From: an uncultured Acidaminococcus sp.
GTDB taxonomy: Bacteria; Bacillota; Negativicutes; Acidaminococcales; Acidaminococcaceae
Assembly (NCBI GenBank): GCA_900538365.1
Contig: UPXT01000039.1
Span: 1-20,370, forward strand
Direction: 5' to 3'
DNA length: 20,370 nt
The notes beneath the pieces are model-generated. The model searched no databases, was not told where the DNA came from, and saw nothing but the letters and a program-made list of their open reading frames with translations. A program made the translations under genes and the position numbers. Below, one piece after another: positions 1 through 8,334 of this stretch. Position 1 is the stretch's first letter. Each line of letters begins with the position of its first letter.

Positions 1-91
1 GAAAACGTCCTCATAAACTTTTTGTCTAGTGTCCTATTTGCTATTGCAATCAACCGAGAAAATGTTGACACATACTTGCTGTCTAAAAACG

Positions 92-120
92 TGCATTCCC
101 CTGGTCATATGTGATAGAAT
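92..120 (+). promoter_or_regulatory. Putative extended -10 promoter for the def operon
   Basis: TG-A-TAGAAT at 112-120 differs from the extended -10 consensus TGnTATAAT at one base. The -35 position 17 bp upstream (92-97, TGCATT) is weak, which extended -10 promoters tolerate. The start would fall near 127, leaving a leader of about 75 nt before the def start. A consensus TTGACA at 65-70 has no suitably spaced -10. Nothing else is supported in 1-202. Confidence 0.4.
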
Positions 121-143
121 AAAGGGTAAAATAACTGCGCCAA

Positions 144-176
144 GGCCCGCTTTTCCTGAGGGGAAAGAAAAAGGCC
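144..176 (+). other. Leader hairpin upstream of def
   Basis: CTTTTCC (150-156) pairs with GGGAAAG (161-167), with one G-T wobble, around a TGAG loop. GGCC at 144-147 and GGCC at 173-176 can close an outer helix with unpaired bases between. No T-run follows, so it is not an intrinsic terminator. It could be an mRNA-stabilising or regulatory structure; function is unknown. Confidence 0.35.
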
Positions 177-202
177 GCGTGAATGATAAAAAGGAGAGAA
201 CC

Positions 203-673
203 ATGTCCCTATTACCGATTGTAAAAGTTGGGGCTCCGATCCTTCGAGAGAAGGCGGAACCCGTTATCCGTTTTGATAAGAAATTGGAAAAGACACTGAA
301 AGCCATGGCTGAATCCATGTATGCCAACAATGGCTGTGGCCTGGCTGCCCCCCAAATCGGCCTTTCCAAGCGTATGATTGTCATTGATGCCGGCGATGGG
401 GCAGGCATCCGAGAGTTTGTAAATCCTATCCTTTCTGAATTCAAGGGCGAGGAAATCGATACGGAAGGCTGCCTTAGCGTGGATGATTATGAAGGGGAAG
501 TCAAACGCGCGGCTGAAGTGACGGTCCAGTTCCAGGACCGCAAAGGCGGTCATTGGCGCCTCACGGCAAGCGGGCTCCTGGCTCGTGCCCTGCAGCATGA
601 ATGTGATCATTTGGATGGGATCCTCTTCATTGATCGGGCCTTGAGCCTGAGTCCCAAAAGGAAGGCGGAATAA
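203..673 (+). CDS. def: Peptide deformylase
   Basis: A 156-residue metallohydrolase that removes the formyl group from the N-terminal methionine of new proteins in the cytoplasm. All three family motifs are present: GLAAPQ at residues 46-51, EGCLS at 88-92 and HECDH at 132-136. Cys90, His132 and His136 are the expected metal ligands, and Glu133 the catalytic acid. The reading frame is open upstream to an ATG at 29, but the ATG at 203 is chosen because AAGGAGAG lies at 191-198 and because the family begins near this point. It is the first gene of the operon and is followed by fmt after 3 bp, pairing removal with addition of the formyl group. The length is usual for the short Firmicutes type. 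Confidence 0.95.
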   Translation: MSLLPIVKVGAPILREKAEPVIRFDKKLEKTLKAMAESMYANNGCGLAAPQIGLSKRMIVIDAGDGAGIREFVNPILSEFKGEEIDTEGCLSVDDYEGEVKRAAEVTVQFQDRKGGHWRLTASGLLARALQHECDHLDGILFIDRALSLSPKRKAE

Positions 674-676
674 ATC

Positions 677-1615
677 GTGAAGCTTGTATTTATGGGAACC
701 CCGGAATTTGCGGCCTCCAGTCTCCGGGCCTTGGTGAAACAGCAAAAACATGAGATCCTTGCTGTCGTGACCCAGCCGGACCGTCCCAAGGGACGGGGCC
801 ATAAGCTGATGATGAGCGCGGTCAAGGAATATGCCCTTAGCGTGAATCTGCCCGTCCTTCAACCGGAACGAGTGAAAGAGCCGGCCTTTATGGAAGAAAT
901 GAAGCGCTTATCCCCCGATTTGATCGTCGTAGCGGCTTTTGGTCAGTTCCTGCCCAAGGCCCTATTGGACTTGCCGCCTTTTGGCTGCATCAATGTCCAT
1001 GCTTCCCTTCTGCCGGCCTACCGCGGTGCTGCACCTATCCACTATGCGATTTTAAAAGGTGAAAAAGAAGCCGGCGTGACCATTATGCAGATGGATACCG
1101 GGATGGATACAGGCGCCATGCTGGAAAAAGTTTCCGTGCCCATTGGGCCGGAAATGACGCAGGGCGAACTCCATGATGAACTAAAGGAAAAGGGTGCTGT
1201 CCTGCTTCTTCAGACCATCGATGACCTATCTGCAGGGACTGTGACTGCAGAACCTCAAGAAGAGGCCAAAGCAACGTACGCATCGCTGATTACGCGGGAT
1301 ATGGAACATCTTGACTGGACGCTTTCCGCAGACGCCCTTCACAATCAGGTGCGTGCTTTTAACCCTTGGCCTGGTACGTATACGATCCTGCCGGACGGCA
1401 AGCGGCTGAAGGTTTGGAAGAGCCGTGTCCTTCCCGGCTCAGATGCTAAAGCTCAGCCAGGACAGGTCCTGAAGGCCGACAGCAAGGGCTTTCACATTGC
1501 CTGCGGCATGGGCATCCTTGCCATCCTTGAATGTCAGCCTGAGGGCAAACGGATAATGGCGGCCCATTCGTTTGTAAATGGCCAGCAGGTTGCGGTTGGG
1601 GAGATCCTTTCGTAA
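677..1615 (+). CDS. fmt: Methionyl-tRNA formyltransferase
   Basis: A 312-residue enzyme that transfers a formyl group from 10-formyltetrahydrofolate to the methionine on initiator tRNA. The N-terminal Rossmann-type domain opens with the family-typical KLVFMGTPEFA. The formyltransferase signature spans about residues 104-121 and includes SLLPAYRGAAPI. Asn106, His108 and Asp144 match the catalytic triad. A C-terminal tRNA-binding OB-like domain follows from about residue 205. The start codon is GTG, behind a purine-rich AAGGAAGG at 658-665; no in-frame ATG gives the complete first strand. It lies 3 bp after def and is probably co-translated with it. Confidence 0.96.
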   Translation: MKLVFMGTPEFAASSLRALVKQQKHEILAVVTQPDRPKGRGHKLMMSAVKEYALSVNLPVLQPERVKEPAFMEEMKRLSPDLIVVAAFGQFLPKALLDLPPFGCINVHASLLPAYRGAAPIHYAILKGEKEAGVTIMQMDTGMDTGAMLEKVSVPIGPEMTQGELHDELKEKGAVLLLQTIDDLSAGTVTAEPQEEAKATYASLITRDMEHLDWTLSADALHNQVRAFNPWPGTYTILPDGKRLKVWKSRVLPGSDAKAQPGQVLKADSKGFHIACGMGILAILECQPEGKRIMAAHSFVNGQQVAVGEILS

Positions 1616-1618
1616 GGA

Positions 1619-2398
1619 ATGATGATTGTGAGTAGACCTAAGAAACGGCTTTTTATTGTGCTTATTTCCCTTGCTGCCCTTCTTATGGGCGGAGCAGCGT
1701 ATGGTCTGTGGCGTATCATGGTTCCCGGTCTCGCCGCTTTACATCCTGTCCTGCCCTTGGTTGTGGGTCTTGCAGTTCTTTTGCTTGCTCTCAGCCTTTT
1801 TGTGGGGATTGGCGGGATTGTCCTGGCAATTCTGGGGTTTCCCACGATCCGGTTCTTTTATTTCTGGGCGTGGAATGTCATCAACCTGATTTACCCCATT
1901 GCCATTTTCCTTGGGGAGATGATGCATATTTCGAAGATGCGGATAGAGCAGTCTTTCATCGAAGTGAGCAATCATTTGGTTCGGCGCCAGCACATCAAAG
2001 TGCCCGCGGACCGTCTCATGATCCTCACGCCTCACTGCCTGCAGCTGGACACCTGCCCCTACAAGGTTACGCGGGACATTCATAACTGTCACCAATGCGG
2101 TCGCTGCGGCGTTGGTGACCTGCTTCATCTATCCCAGAAATACGGCGTTCACGTCTATATTGTAACCGGCGGGACCCTTGCCCGGCAGGCCGTAAAGAAA
2201 GTGCGCCCGAAGGCTATTCTAGCCGTAGCCTGTGAGCGTGACCTTACAAGCGGTATCCAGGATGTATTTCCCATGCCCGTCATTGGCGTCTTGAACCGGC
2301 GTCCCAATGGGCCCTGCTTCAATACCTGTGTAGATATTGATGCCATCGAAGAAGAAATCAAGACCTTTATCAGTGGAAAGGATAATGATCATGCATGA
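1619..2398 (+). CDS. DUF116 family membrane protein, Cys-rich
   Basis: A protein of about 259 residues with hydrophobic segments near residues 10-30 and 45-72, perhaps a third near 80-98, and a cytoplasmic-type C-terminal half rich in cysteine. The Cys set (140, 146, 157, 160, 163, 205, 233, 237), including a CHQCGRC cluster, matches the DUF116 family and suggests a metal or Fe-S site. The biochemical role is unknown. The start is uncertain: ATG at 1619 and 1622 lie too close to AAGGA (1614-1618), while GTG at 1628 has a 9-nt spacing and may be the real start. It follows fmt by 3 bp and overlaps rsmB, so it belongs to the translation/rRNA-modification operon. Confidence 0.8.
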   Translation: MMIVSRPKKRLFIVLISLAALLMGGAAYGLWRIMVPGLAALHPVLPLVVGLAVLLLALSLFVGIGGIVLAILGFPTIRFFYFWAWNVINLIYPIAIFLGEMMHISKMRIEQSFIEVSNHLVRRQHIKVPADRLMILTPHCLQLDTCPYKVTRDIHNCHQCGRCGVGDLLHLSQKYGVHVYIVTGGTLARQAVKKVRPKAILAVACERDLTSGIQDVFPMPVIGVLNRRPNGPCFNTCVDIDAIEEEIKTFISGKDNDHA

Positions 2399-3728
2399 TG
2401 CCCAAAATCCAAGGGAACTGGCCCTGCTTGTCCTTGATGAGATTTATGAACGCGGTGCCTATGCAAACCTTGCCCTTAATAAGGCCCTGCGGGGAAATGG
2501 GTTGTCTTCGCTCGACCGCAAACTGTGTACGGAACTTGTCTACGGAACGGTAAAAACAACGGGAACCCTTGATTGGTACCTGTGCAGGGTCATCAACCGT
2601 CCCTTTCGGAAAATGGCGCCCCGTCTGCGCACCATCCTCCGCATGGGGGCCTATCAGATTCTATATCTAGAACGTATCCCAGATTCGGCCGCTGTCAATG
2701 AGTGTGCCAATCTGGCCCGTTATTATGTGAATGAAAACAGTGTCAAGCTTGTGAATGGAGTCCTGCGCCAGCTGTCGCGGACCAAGGATACGTGGCAGTT
2801 TCCGCAGAAGGAAGAGGACGCGACACTGCGTCTAGCCCTTTCTTATTATCATCCTGAGTGGCTTGTGCGGCGCTGGAAGTTCCGCTTTGGTCTTCCCGAA
2901 GCGGAAGCTATGTGTGCTTATGACAATTTAGTTCCGCCCCTTTGCCTGCGCGTCAATACCCTTGCCATATCCAGAAAGACCCTTTTGGAACGGCTTCAGG
3001 CTGCTGGCTGTGAGGTGGAACCTTCTAAATGGTCGCCTGACGGAATCGTCTGCCGGCATTTATCCAGCCTTGAAACCCTCATGAAGGAATGGGGGCGCTT
3101 CCTTTACATCCAAGATGAAAGTTCCATGCTGGATGCAGATGTGCTTGCCCCTAAGCCGGGGGACTTGGTCCTTGATTTTTGTGCGGCCCCTGGCGGCAAA
3201 GCGACCCATCTGGCCCAAAAGATGGAAAACAAGGGGGAAATCATAGCCATGGATATCCATGACCATCGGCTTACCCTTATTGAAGAAAATGCCACTCGTC
3301 TTGGAATCACGAATATCCGAGCCCTGCTTCATGATGGGACAAAGCCCCTTCCTGGTTTTGAAAACCGGGCCGACGCGGTTCTTGTCGATGCTCCCTGTTC
3401 GGGTCTCGGCGTCCTTAACCGTCGGGCAGAAGCGCGCTGGACCAAAAAGGAGCGGACCCTCAGTCAGTTCCCGCCCCTCCAGAAAAAGATCCTTGCCCAG
3501 GCCGCGGCTTGTGTAAAGCCCGGAGGCAGGCTCCTTTACAGTACGTGCACTTTGGAACGGGATGAGAACAGCCGTGTCCGCACGGCTTTTCTGGAAAGTC
3601 ATCCTGAATTTCGCGGTAAGGCCTTTCCGCATCCCTTGACGGGACAGAGTGTGGAAGAACTCCAGATCCTTCCTTGGCGGGATGGTATTGATGGGTTCTA
3701 TCTGGCCCTGTTTGAGAAGGTGGAATGA
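2391..3728 (+). CDS. rsmB: 16S rRNA (cytosine-967 C5)-methyltransferase
   Basis: A 445-residue SAM-dependent methyltransferase that modifies C967 (E. coli numbering) of 16S rRNA. Residues ~5-135 form a NusB-like RNA-binding domain. The catalytic domain has the SAM-binding motif LDFCAAPGGK at 261-270, motif IV DAPCSG with Cys336, and motif VI STCTLE with the catalytic Cys386. The frame is open from an ATG at 2337, but ATG 2391 is preferred: AAAGGA at 2377-2382 gives 8-nt spacing, and the product then begins directly with the NusB-like helix. It overlaps the end of the DUF116 gene by 8 bp, suggesting coupled translation. Confidence 0.95.
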   Translation: MHDAQNPRELALLVLDEIYERGAYANLALNKALRGNGLSSLDRKLCTELVYGTVKTTGTLDWYLCRVINRPFRKMAPRLRTILRMGAYQILYLERIPDSAAVNECANLARYYVNENSVKLVNGVLRQLSRTKDTWQFPQKEEDATLRLALSYYHPEWLVRRWKFRFGLPEAEAMCAYDNLVPPLCLRVNTLAISRKTLLERLQAAGCEVEPSKWSPDGIVCRHLSSLETLMKEWGRFLYIQDESSMLDADVLAPKPGDLVLDFCAAPGGKATHLAQKMENKGEIIAMDIHDHRLTLIEENATRLGITNIRALLHDGTKPLPGFENRADAVLVDAPCSGLGVLNRRAEARWTKKERTLSQFPPLQKKILAQAAACVKPGGRLLYSTCTLERDENSRVRTAFLESHPEFRGKAFPHPLTGQSVEELQILPWRDGIDGFYLALFEKVE

Positions 3729-3729
3729 A

Positions 3730-4788
3730 ATGACAAAAAAAGAAATCATGGGCCTTACCCTTGAGCAGATGCAGGATGAATTTCTTGCTTTAGGACTCAA
3801 GAAGTTTCGGGCGGAGCAGGTTTTTCGCTGGATCTATGAAAAAGGGGCCACGACCTTTGAAGAAATGTCGAACCTTTCCAAGGATGACCGAGCCCTTCTT
3901 GCAAACACCTATACAATCCTTTCCGGCGCGGTAAAAGTTCTTCGCACATATGATTCTTCGGACGGCCTCACCCACAAAGTCCTTCTGGGTCTTTCTGACG
4001 GGGCGTCTGTCGAAACGGTCCTTATGCATCATGACTATGGGTACAGCGCATGCCTTTCCAGTCAAGTGGGCTGCGCCATGAACTGTGCCTTTTGCGCCAG
4101 CGGTCTCCATGGGTTCATGCGTAATCTCACGGCAGGGGAAATCCTTGCCCAGCTTTACTATTTTGATCATTTTCTCATCCCCAAGGGAGAGCGTGTCAGC
4201 CGTATTGTCATCATGGGAAGCGGAGAACCCATGCTGAACCTTGAAAATGTGCTGGCAGCGCTTGACTTGATGCACCATGACAAGGGACAATGCATCAGTT
4301 ACCGCAATATGACCATTTCGACCTGCGGCATTGTGCCCGGCATTGAAGAAATGACGCGGCAGGGACGGACCATCAACCTTGCGATTTCCCTCCATGCGGC
4401 AACCGGCGCTTTGAGGGACCGCCTCATGCCTATCAATGGGAAGTATCCTTTCCCTGAGGTGATTGATGCAGCCAGCCGTTATGAAAAGATGAATGGCCGT
4501 CAGGTCATGTATGAATATATCCTCCTTGCGGGCATCAATGACCGTGAGGAAGACGCTCGGGCCCTTGCAGAGGCCCTTTCAAGCAAGGAATGTGTTGTCA
4601 ACCTCATTCCTGCCAACCCCGTCCCGGAAAAAGGGTTCAGACGCCCAGAAGATCGGGATGTGGACCGCTTTTTCCAGTACCTCAAGAAGCGTCATATCAA
4701 TGTGACTGTCCGGAAGGAAATGGGTAAGGATATCAATGCCGCCTGTGGACAGCTCCGGGCCAGCCAGCTGAAGGAGGAACAAGCATGA
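3730..4788 (+). CDS. rlmN: Dual-specificity RNA methyltransferase RlmN
   Basis: A 352-residue radical-SAM enzyme that makes 2-methyladenosine at A2503 of 23S rRNA and at A37 of some tRNAs. The CxxxCxxC cluster motif is Cys115-Cys119-Cys122. Cys108 in CLSSQVGC and Cys339 in NAACGQL correspond to the conserved extra cysteines, the latter being the methyl-carrying residue. The N-terminal helical RNA-binding domain covers about residues 1-95. The frame extends upstream into rsmB, but ATG 3730 has AAGGTGG at 3717-3723 and gives the normal N-terminus. It starts 1 bp after rsmB and its TGA overlaps the stp ATG by 4 bp. Confidence 0.96.
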   Translation: MTKKEIMGLTLEQMQDEFLALGLKKFRAEQVFRWIYEKGATTFEEMSNLSKDDRALLANTYTILSGAVKVLRTYDSSDGLTHKVLLGLSDGASVETVLMHHDYGYSACLSSQVGCAMNCAFCASGLHGFMRNLTAGEILAQLYYFDHFLIPKGERVSRIVIMGSGEPMLNLENVLAALDLMHHDKGQCISYRNMTISTCGIVPGIEEMTRQGRTINLAISLHAATGALRDRLMPINGKYPFPEVIDAASRYEKMNGRQVMYEYILLAGINDREEDARALAEALSSKECVVNLIPANPVPEKGFRRPEDRDVDRFFQYLKKRHINVTVRKEMGKDINAACGQLRASQLKEEQA

Positions 4789-5516
4789 TTGCAGTCAGCC
4801 GGACCAATCGCGGTCTTGTGCGTCATAACAATGAGGACAGTGTCCTTGTCCGGGAACCGGACCTTTTTGCCATTGCCGATGGCATGGGTGGGGCCGACGC
4901 CGGGGAAGTGGCAAGTTATGAGGCTGTCCATCTTTTGGAAAGCCTCGATCTTTCCCAGGTGGATCGTTCAAACATCCTTTCCTCTTTGGAAACGGCAATC
5001 ACCAGGATCAATAAAAAAATCTTCGATCTTGCAAGTGAGAAAAAGGCACTTTCTGGCATGGGGACCACCTTGACAGCCCTCTACCTGCCGAACCGGGAAA
5101 CGGCTTATGTTGCCCATGTAGGAGACAGCCGGATCTATCTTTATGGAGAGGGGCTGCTCCGGCAGGTCACGAGCGACCACAGCTATGTGGCAGAACTCCT
5201 GCGCCATAAGAAAATTACGGCTGAAGAGGCACGGACCTCTTCCCAGAAGCACGTCATCACCCGGGCAGTGGGGGTGGAGCCAACCGTGGCTGTCGATGCC
5301 TTTGAAATCCTCTTGGGCAGTGCCCAGAAGCTGCTCCTGTGTTCCGATGGACTCACCAATATGATTTCCGAGGCCGAAATTGAACGGATCATGGGAGACC
5401 GGAATCTTGACCGGCTGGCTGATGGCCTTATGAATGGGGCCATGACGGCCGGCGGTGACGATAATATTTCCTTTATCATCATTGATCTGGAGGCTGCGGA
5501 ATGGAAGAAAGAATAA
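4785..5516 (+). CDS. stp: PP2C-family Ser/Thr protein phosphatase
   Basis: A 243-residue metal-dependent phosphatase, the usual length for bacterial Stp/PrpC. The motifs appear in order: RHNNED at 13-18, ADGMGG with Asp32, GMGTT at 91-95, HVGDSR at 111-116, CSDGLT with Asp188, and GGDDN with Asp225/226. These Asp residues bind the catalytic Mn/Mg ions. It reverses phosphorylation by the adjacent PASTA kinase, as in the conserved prpC-prkC pair. It starts within an ATGA overlap with rlmN behind a strong AAGGAGG at 4771-4777, and overlaps prkC by 16 bp, so the two are likely made together. Confidence 0.95.
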   Translation: MIAVSRTNRGLVRHNNEDSVLVREPDLFAIADGMGGADAGEVASYEAVHLLESLDLSQVDRSNILSSLETAITRINKKIFDLASEKKALSGMGTTLTALYLPNRETAYVAHVGDSRIYLYGEGLLRQVTSDHSYVAELLRHKKITAEEARTSSQKHVITRAVGVEPTVAVDAFEILLGSAQKLLLCSDGLTNMISEAEIERIMGDRNLDRLADGLMNGAMTAGGDDNISFIIIDLEAAEWKKE

Positions 5517-7450
5517 CCCTCAATCATCGTTATGAAATCATCGATAAAGTGGGCGGCGGCGGCATGGCCGAAGTGTTCCATGGATATGATACGGTTCTTC
5601 ATCGTGACGTGGGCATCAAGATCCTGCGGGACCAGTTCATCCAGGATAAGGACTTTGTCGCTCGTTTCCGGCAGGAAGCCTGCAATGCAGCCGGTCTTTC
5701 CCACCCCAATATCGTCAATATCTATGATTTTGGCAGTGAACACGACATCAACTACATTGTTATGGAATATGTCGTAGGCAGGACACTCAAAGAAGTCATT
5801 ACCGACAGTGGAGCCCTTGATGACCAAACAGCTGTCAAATATGCCATTGGCATCGCATCAGCCCTGAAGCAGGCCCATGACCATGCCATTGTTCATTGTG
5901 ACGTCAAGAGCCAGAACATCCTCATTGATACCAAAGGTATCGCCAAGATTACTGACTTTGGGATTGCCCGTGCCTTTGGGCAGCCTTCAGAGTCCGAAGA
6001 AAGGGGCGTTATTGGTTCCGTTTATTATCTATCGCCGGAACAGGCCGCTGGAAAACCGGTAACGGCCCAGTCGGATCTTTATTCCCTCGGCGTTGTCCTT
6101 TTTGAGATGCTTACGGGGCAGCTTCCCTATGACGGGGACACCCCGGCTGAAGTGGCGCGTCAGCACCTGACTTCACCGACGCCCTCGGCCCGTCGCTATG
6201 ACCCGGAAATCCCCTATGACCTAGACGCCATTGTGACCAAGGCCCTTGCCAAAAATCCCCTGCTTCGCTATAAGACGGATGACGATTTCCTGAGCGACCT
6301 TCGCCGCGTGGAGACCCGTCTGCGAAAGGCAGAAATGTCCACAGAAGAATCACTTTCCCCTCACCATAAAGGGGTGAGTGACGAAACCATCATTATCCAC
6401 AGCGAGGAAATGGGAGACGGCCTTTTGCGCAAAACGCCGCTGCGGGATGACGGTCCAGACAGCGGAGCCGCTGCAGCTGAAAAAGAGCCGCCCAAGAAGA
6501 ACAAAACCAAGAAGATGCTGGGCCTATTCATTGGTGCCATCCTTCTGCTGTCGGCCCTTATTTATGGCATTGTAGGATACTCCAGCGGGGATATTGCTGT
6601 GCCGGATGTCAAGGGAAAGACCCTTGTGGAGGCGGAAGCCATCCTCAAGGACAACAACCTTGATTTTACCTTGAAGGAAGAGTTTGATGCCAAGGTGCCA
6701 ACCGGAACGGTCATCAAACAGAGCCCTGGTGCCGGAAGCCATGTCAAAGCTGGCCGTAAAATCCAGCTGACGGTCAGCAAGGGGGCTGAACCGGGTGTGG
6801 TTCCAGACCTAAAAGGCAAGAATCTGGCAGAGGCAACCGAAATGCTCCATGCAGCAAAACTTGCCGTTGGAAAAGTGACCGTTCAATACAAGGAGGGCGC
6901 CGCTCAAGGAGCCGTGCTCAGTCAGGATATCGAAGCCGGTAAGAAAGTGGCTGCTGGAACCAAAGTGGACCTAGTGGTCAACATCTCCAAAGGTCAGAGC
7001 GTGGTGCCGGACCTTAAGGGATTGACCCTTCCAGATGCCCGGGAACGGCTTTCTTCCATGGGGCTTATGGTAGGCAGTGTCACGACCAAGGAAGACAACG
7101 CCCCTAAAGGCACCGTCATAGGGGCCGAACCGGAATTTGGCAAGGTCCTTTCTGAAGGCAGTGTGGTTACCCTCATTGTTTCAGGCGGCAAAAAGGAAGA
7201 AAAGAAACAGAAGGAATCCAGTGAGAGTCCTTCCCAAGCTGCTAAGACTTATACCGTTTCCTTTACGGTTCCTGGCAGCGGCAGTGCTAAGCAGGTGAAA
7301 ATCGTGGCCAGTGATGCCACAAGTTCCCGCGTTCTTTATTCGGGCTCCGCAGCGCCAGGAACCCACCTTAGGGAAACTGTAACGTTGGGACAAGATGCCA
7401 GTGTCCAGTTCTATGTCAATGGCGCGTTAGTGGAGGATCGTTCCCTTTGA
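5501..7450 (+). CDS. prkC: PASTA-domain Ser/Thr protein kinase
   Basis: A 649-residue membrane kinase that senses muropeptides or lipid II outside the cytoplasmic membrane and phosphorylates cytoplasmic growth and division proteins. The kinase domain (about 10-275) has a Gly loop at 17-22, Lys40 in VGIK, a catalytic loop HCDVKSQN at 132-139, DFG at 152-154 and SPE at 178-180. A transmembrane helix spans ~338-360. Three PASTA repeats follow (~364-427, 431-497, 499-562), then a charged linker and a beta-rich C-terminal tail (~583-649). The catalytic loop has Cys133 where most kinases have Arg (HRD), a non-RD type. TGGAGG at 5488-5493 gives 7-nt spacing. Confidence 0.95.
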   Translation: MEERITLNHRYEIIDKVGGGGMAEVFHGYDTVLHRDVGIKILRDQFIQDKDFVARFRQEACNAAGLSHPNIVNIYDFGSEHDINYIVMEYVVGRTLKEVITDSGALDDQTAVKYAIGIASALKQAHDHAIVHCDVKSQNILIDTKGIAKITDFGIARAFGQPSESEERGVIGSVYYLSPEQAAGKPVTAQSDLYSLGVVLFEMLTGQLPYDGDTPAEVARQHLTSPTPSARRYDPEIPYDLDAIVTKALAKNPLLRYKTDDDFLSDLRRVETRLRKAEMSTEESLSPHHKGVSDETIIIHSEEMGDGLLRKTPLRDDGPDSGAAAAEKEPPKKNKTKKMLGLFIGAILLLSALIYGIVGYSSGDIAVPDVKGKTLVEAEAILKDNNLDFTLKEEFDAKVPTGTVIKQSPGAGSHVKAGRKIQLTVSKGAEPGVVPDLKGKNLAEATEMLHAAKLAVGKVTVQYKEGAAQGAVLSQDIEAGKKVAAGTKVDLVVNISKGQSVVPDLKGLTLPDARERLSSMGLMVGSVTTKEDNAPKGTVIGAEPEFGKVLSEGSVVTLIVSGGKKEEKKQKESSESPSQAAKTYTVSFTVPGSGSAKQVKIVASDATSSRVLYSGSAAPGTHLRETVTLGQDASVQFYVNGALVEDRSL

Positions 7451-8334
7451 GTGAGATTACAGGCAGAGTCATCAAGACCTATAACGGCTATTATTACGTC
7501 CTGGGGCGTGACGGTGTCACTTACACCGCGAAGGTTCGGGGTCGACTCAAAAAAAATCGCTTCCTTCTTGCTGCAGGGGACTGGGTGACCTTGGAGACAA
7601 GGGGAGAAGAAGGCATGATAGAAACCATCCTGCCGCGCAGGAACCTCCTTCAGCGTCCCTTGGTTGCAAACTTGGATTGGCTTTTTGCTGTCTTTGCCGC
7701 CAAGGATCCTGATCCTAGTTTCCTTCTCATTGATAAGCTTTTGGCCCTTGCTGAAGCCTATGACATTCCTGCTGCCCTTGTCATCAATAAGTGTGATCTG
7801 GCAGCGGAAGGCTTCCTGGCAGCGATACGATCTATCTATGAACCATTGGGCTATCCTGTCTATTTCGTCGAAGCCCGAAAGGGCAAAGGCCTTGATCCCC
7901 TTCGAGCAAAGATGACCGGTCTCACATCGGCTTTCGGCGGGCCTTCCGGGGCAGGAAAGTCAACCCTCCTCAACCATTTGGACCCGTCTTTGAGACTTGA
8001 AACGGGCGCGGTCAGTGAAAAGATTGGCCGCGGCCGCCACACAACGCGTTTTGCTCAGCTCCTTCCTTTTGAAGGGGGTTTCATTGTCGATACGCCGGGT
8101 TTTGGCAATATTGATCTGCGGGAGTTGGAATTGCCTTCCGTCGAAGCTGGTTTCCGCGAATTGGCTCCTTACGCAGGGCAGTGCCGCTTTACGGGCTGCA
8201 CCCACACCCATGAACCGGATTGTGCTGTCAAAGCAGCACTCCAGGAAGGAAAGATTGCCCAAAGCCGGTATGATTCCAGTATCATGATCCGTCAGGAATT
8301 GGCGGAACAAAAGAAAAGAGGTAAAAAACGATGA
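7447..8334 (+). CDS. rsgA: Ribosome small subunit-dependent GTPase A
   Basis: A 295-residue circularly permuted GTPase that acts in late maturation of the 30S subunit. An N-terminal OB fold (about 1-65) is followed by G motifs in permuted order: NKCD (G4) at 114-117, GPSGAGKS (G1) at 165-172 and DTPG (G3) at 215-218. The C-terminal zinc finger uses Cys246, Cys251, His253 and Cys259. The only start giving the complete OB fold is TTG at 7447, overlapping the prkC stop in TTGA; GGAGG at 7432-7436 is 10 nt upstream. A GTG at 7451 is in another frame. Placement after prkC is conserved in Firmicutes. Confidence 0.95.
   Translation: MSEITGRVIKTYNGYYYVLGRDGVTYTAKVRGRLKKNRFLLAAGDWVTLETRGEEGMIETILPRRNLLQRPLVANLDWLFAVFAAKDPDPSFLLIDKLLALAEAYDIPAALVINKCDLAAEGFLAAIRSIYEPLGYPVYFVEARKGKGLDPLRAKMTGLTSAFGGPSGAGKSTLLNHLDPSLRLETGAVSEKIGRGRHTTRFAQLLPFEGGFIVDTPGFGNIDLRELELPSVEAGFRELAPYAGQCRFTGCTHTHEPDCAVKAALQEGKIAQSRYDSSIMIRQELAEQKKRGKKR

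Noticed and set aside
65..93. TTGACA at 65-70 as the -35 of a def promoter
   Set aside because: The 17-bp position holds AACGTG, which is not a -10; the extended -10 at 112-120 is too far.
1..111. Open frame from the window edge to TGA at 109 as the end of an upstream gene (priA expected by synteny)
   Set aside because: The 36 residues do not resemble the PriA C-terminus; too short to support.
29..202. N-terminal extension of def from the ATG at 29
   Set aside because: The extra 58 residues do not resemble deformylase, include the predicted leader hairpin, and the ATG at 203 has a good Shine-Dalgarno.
7451..7453. GTG at 7451 as the rsgA start
   Set aside because: It is not in the rsgA frame; TTG 7447 is.
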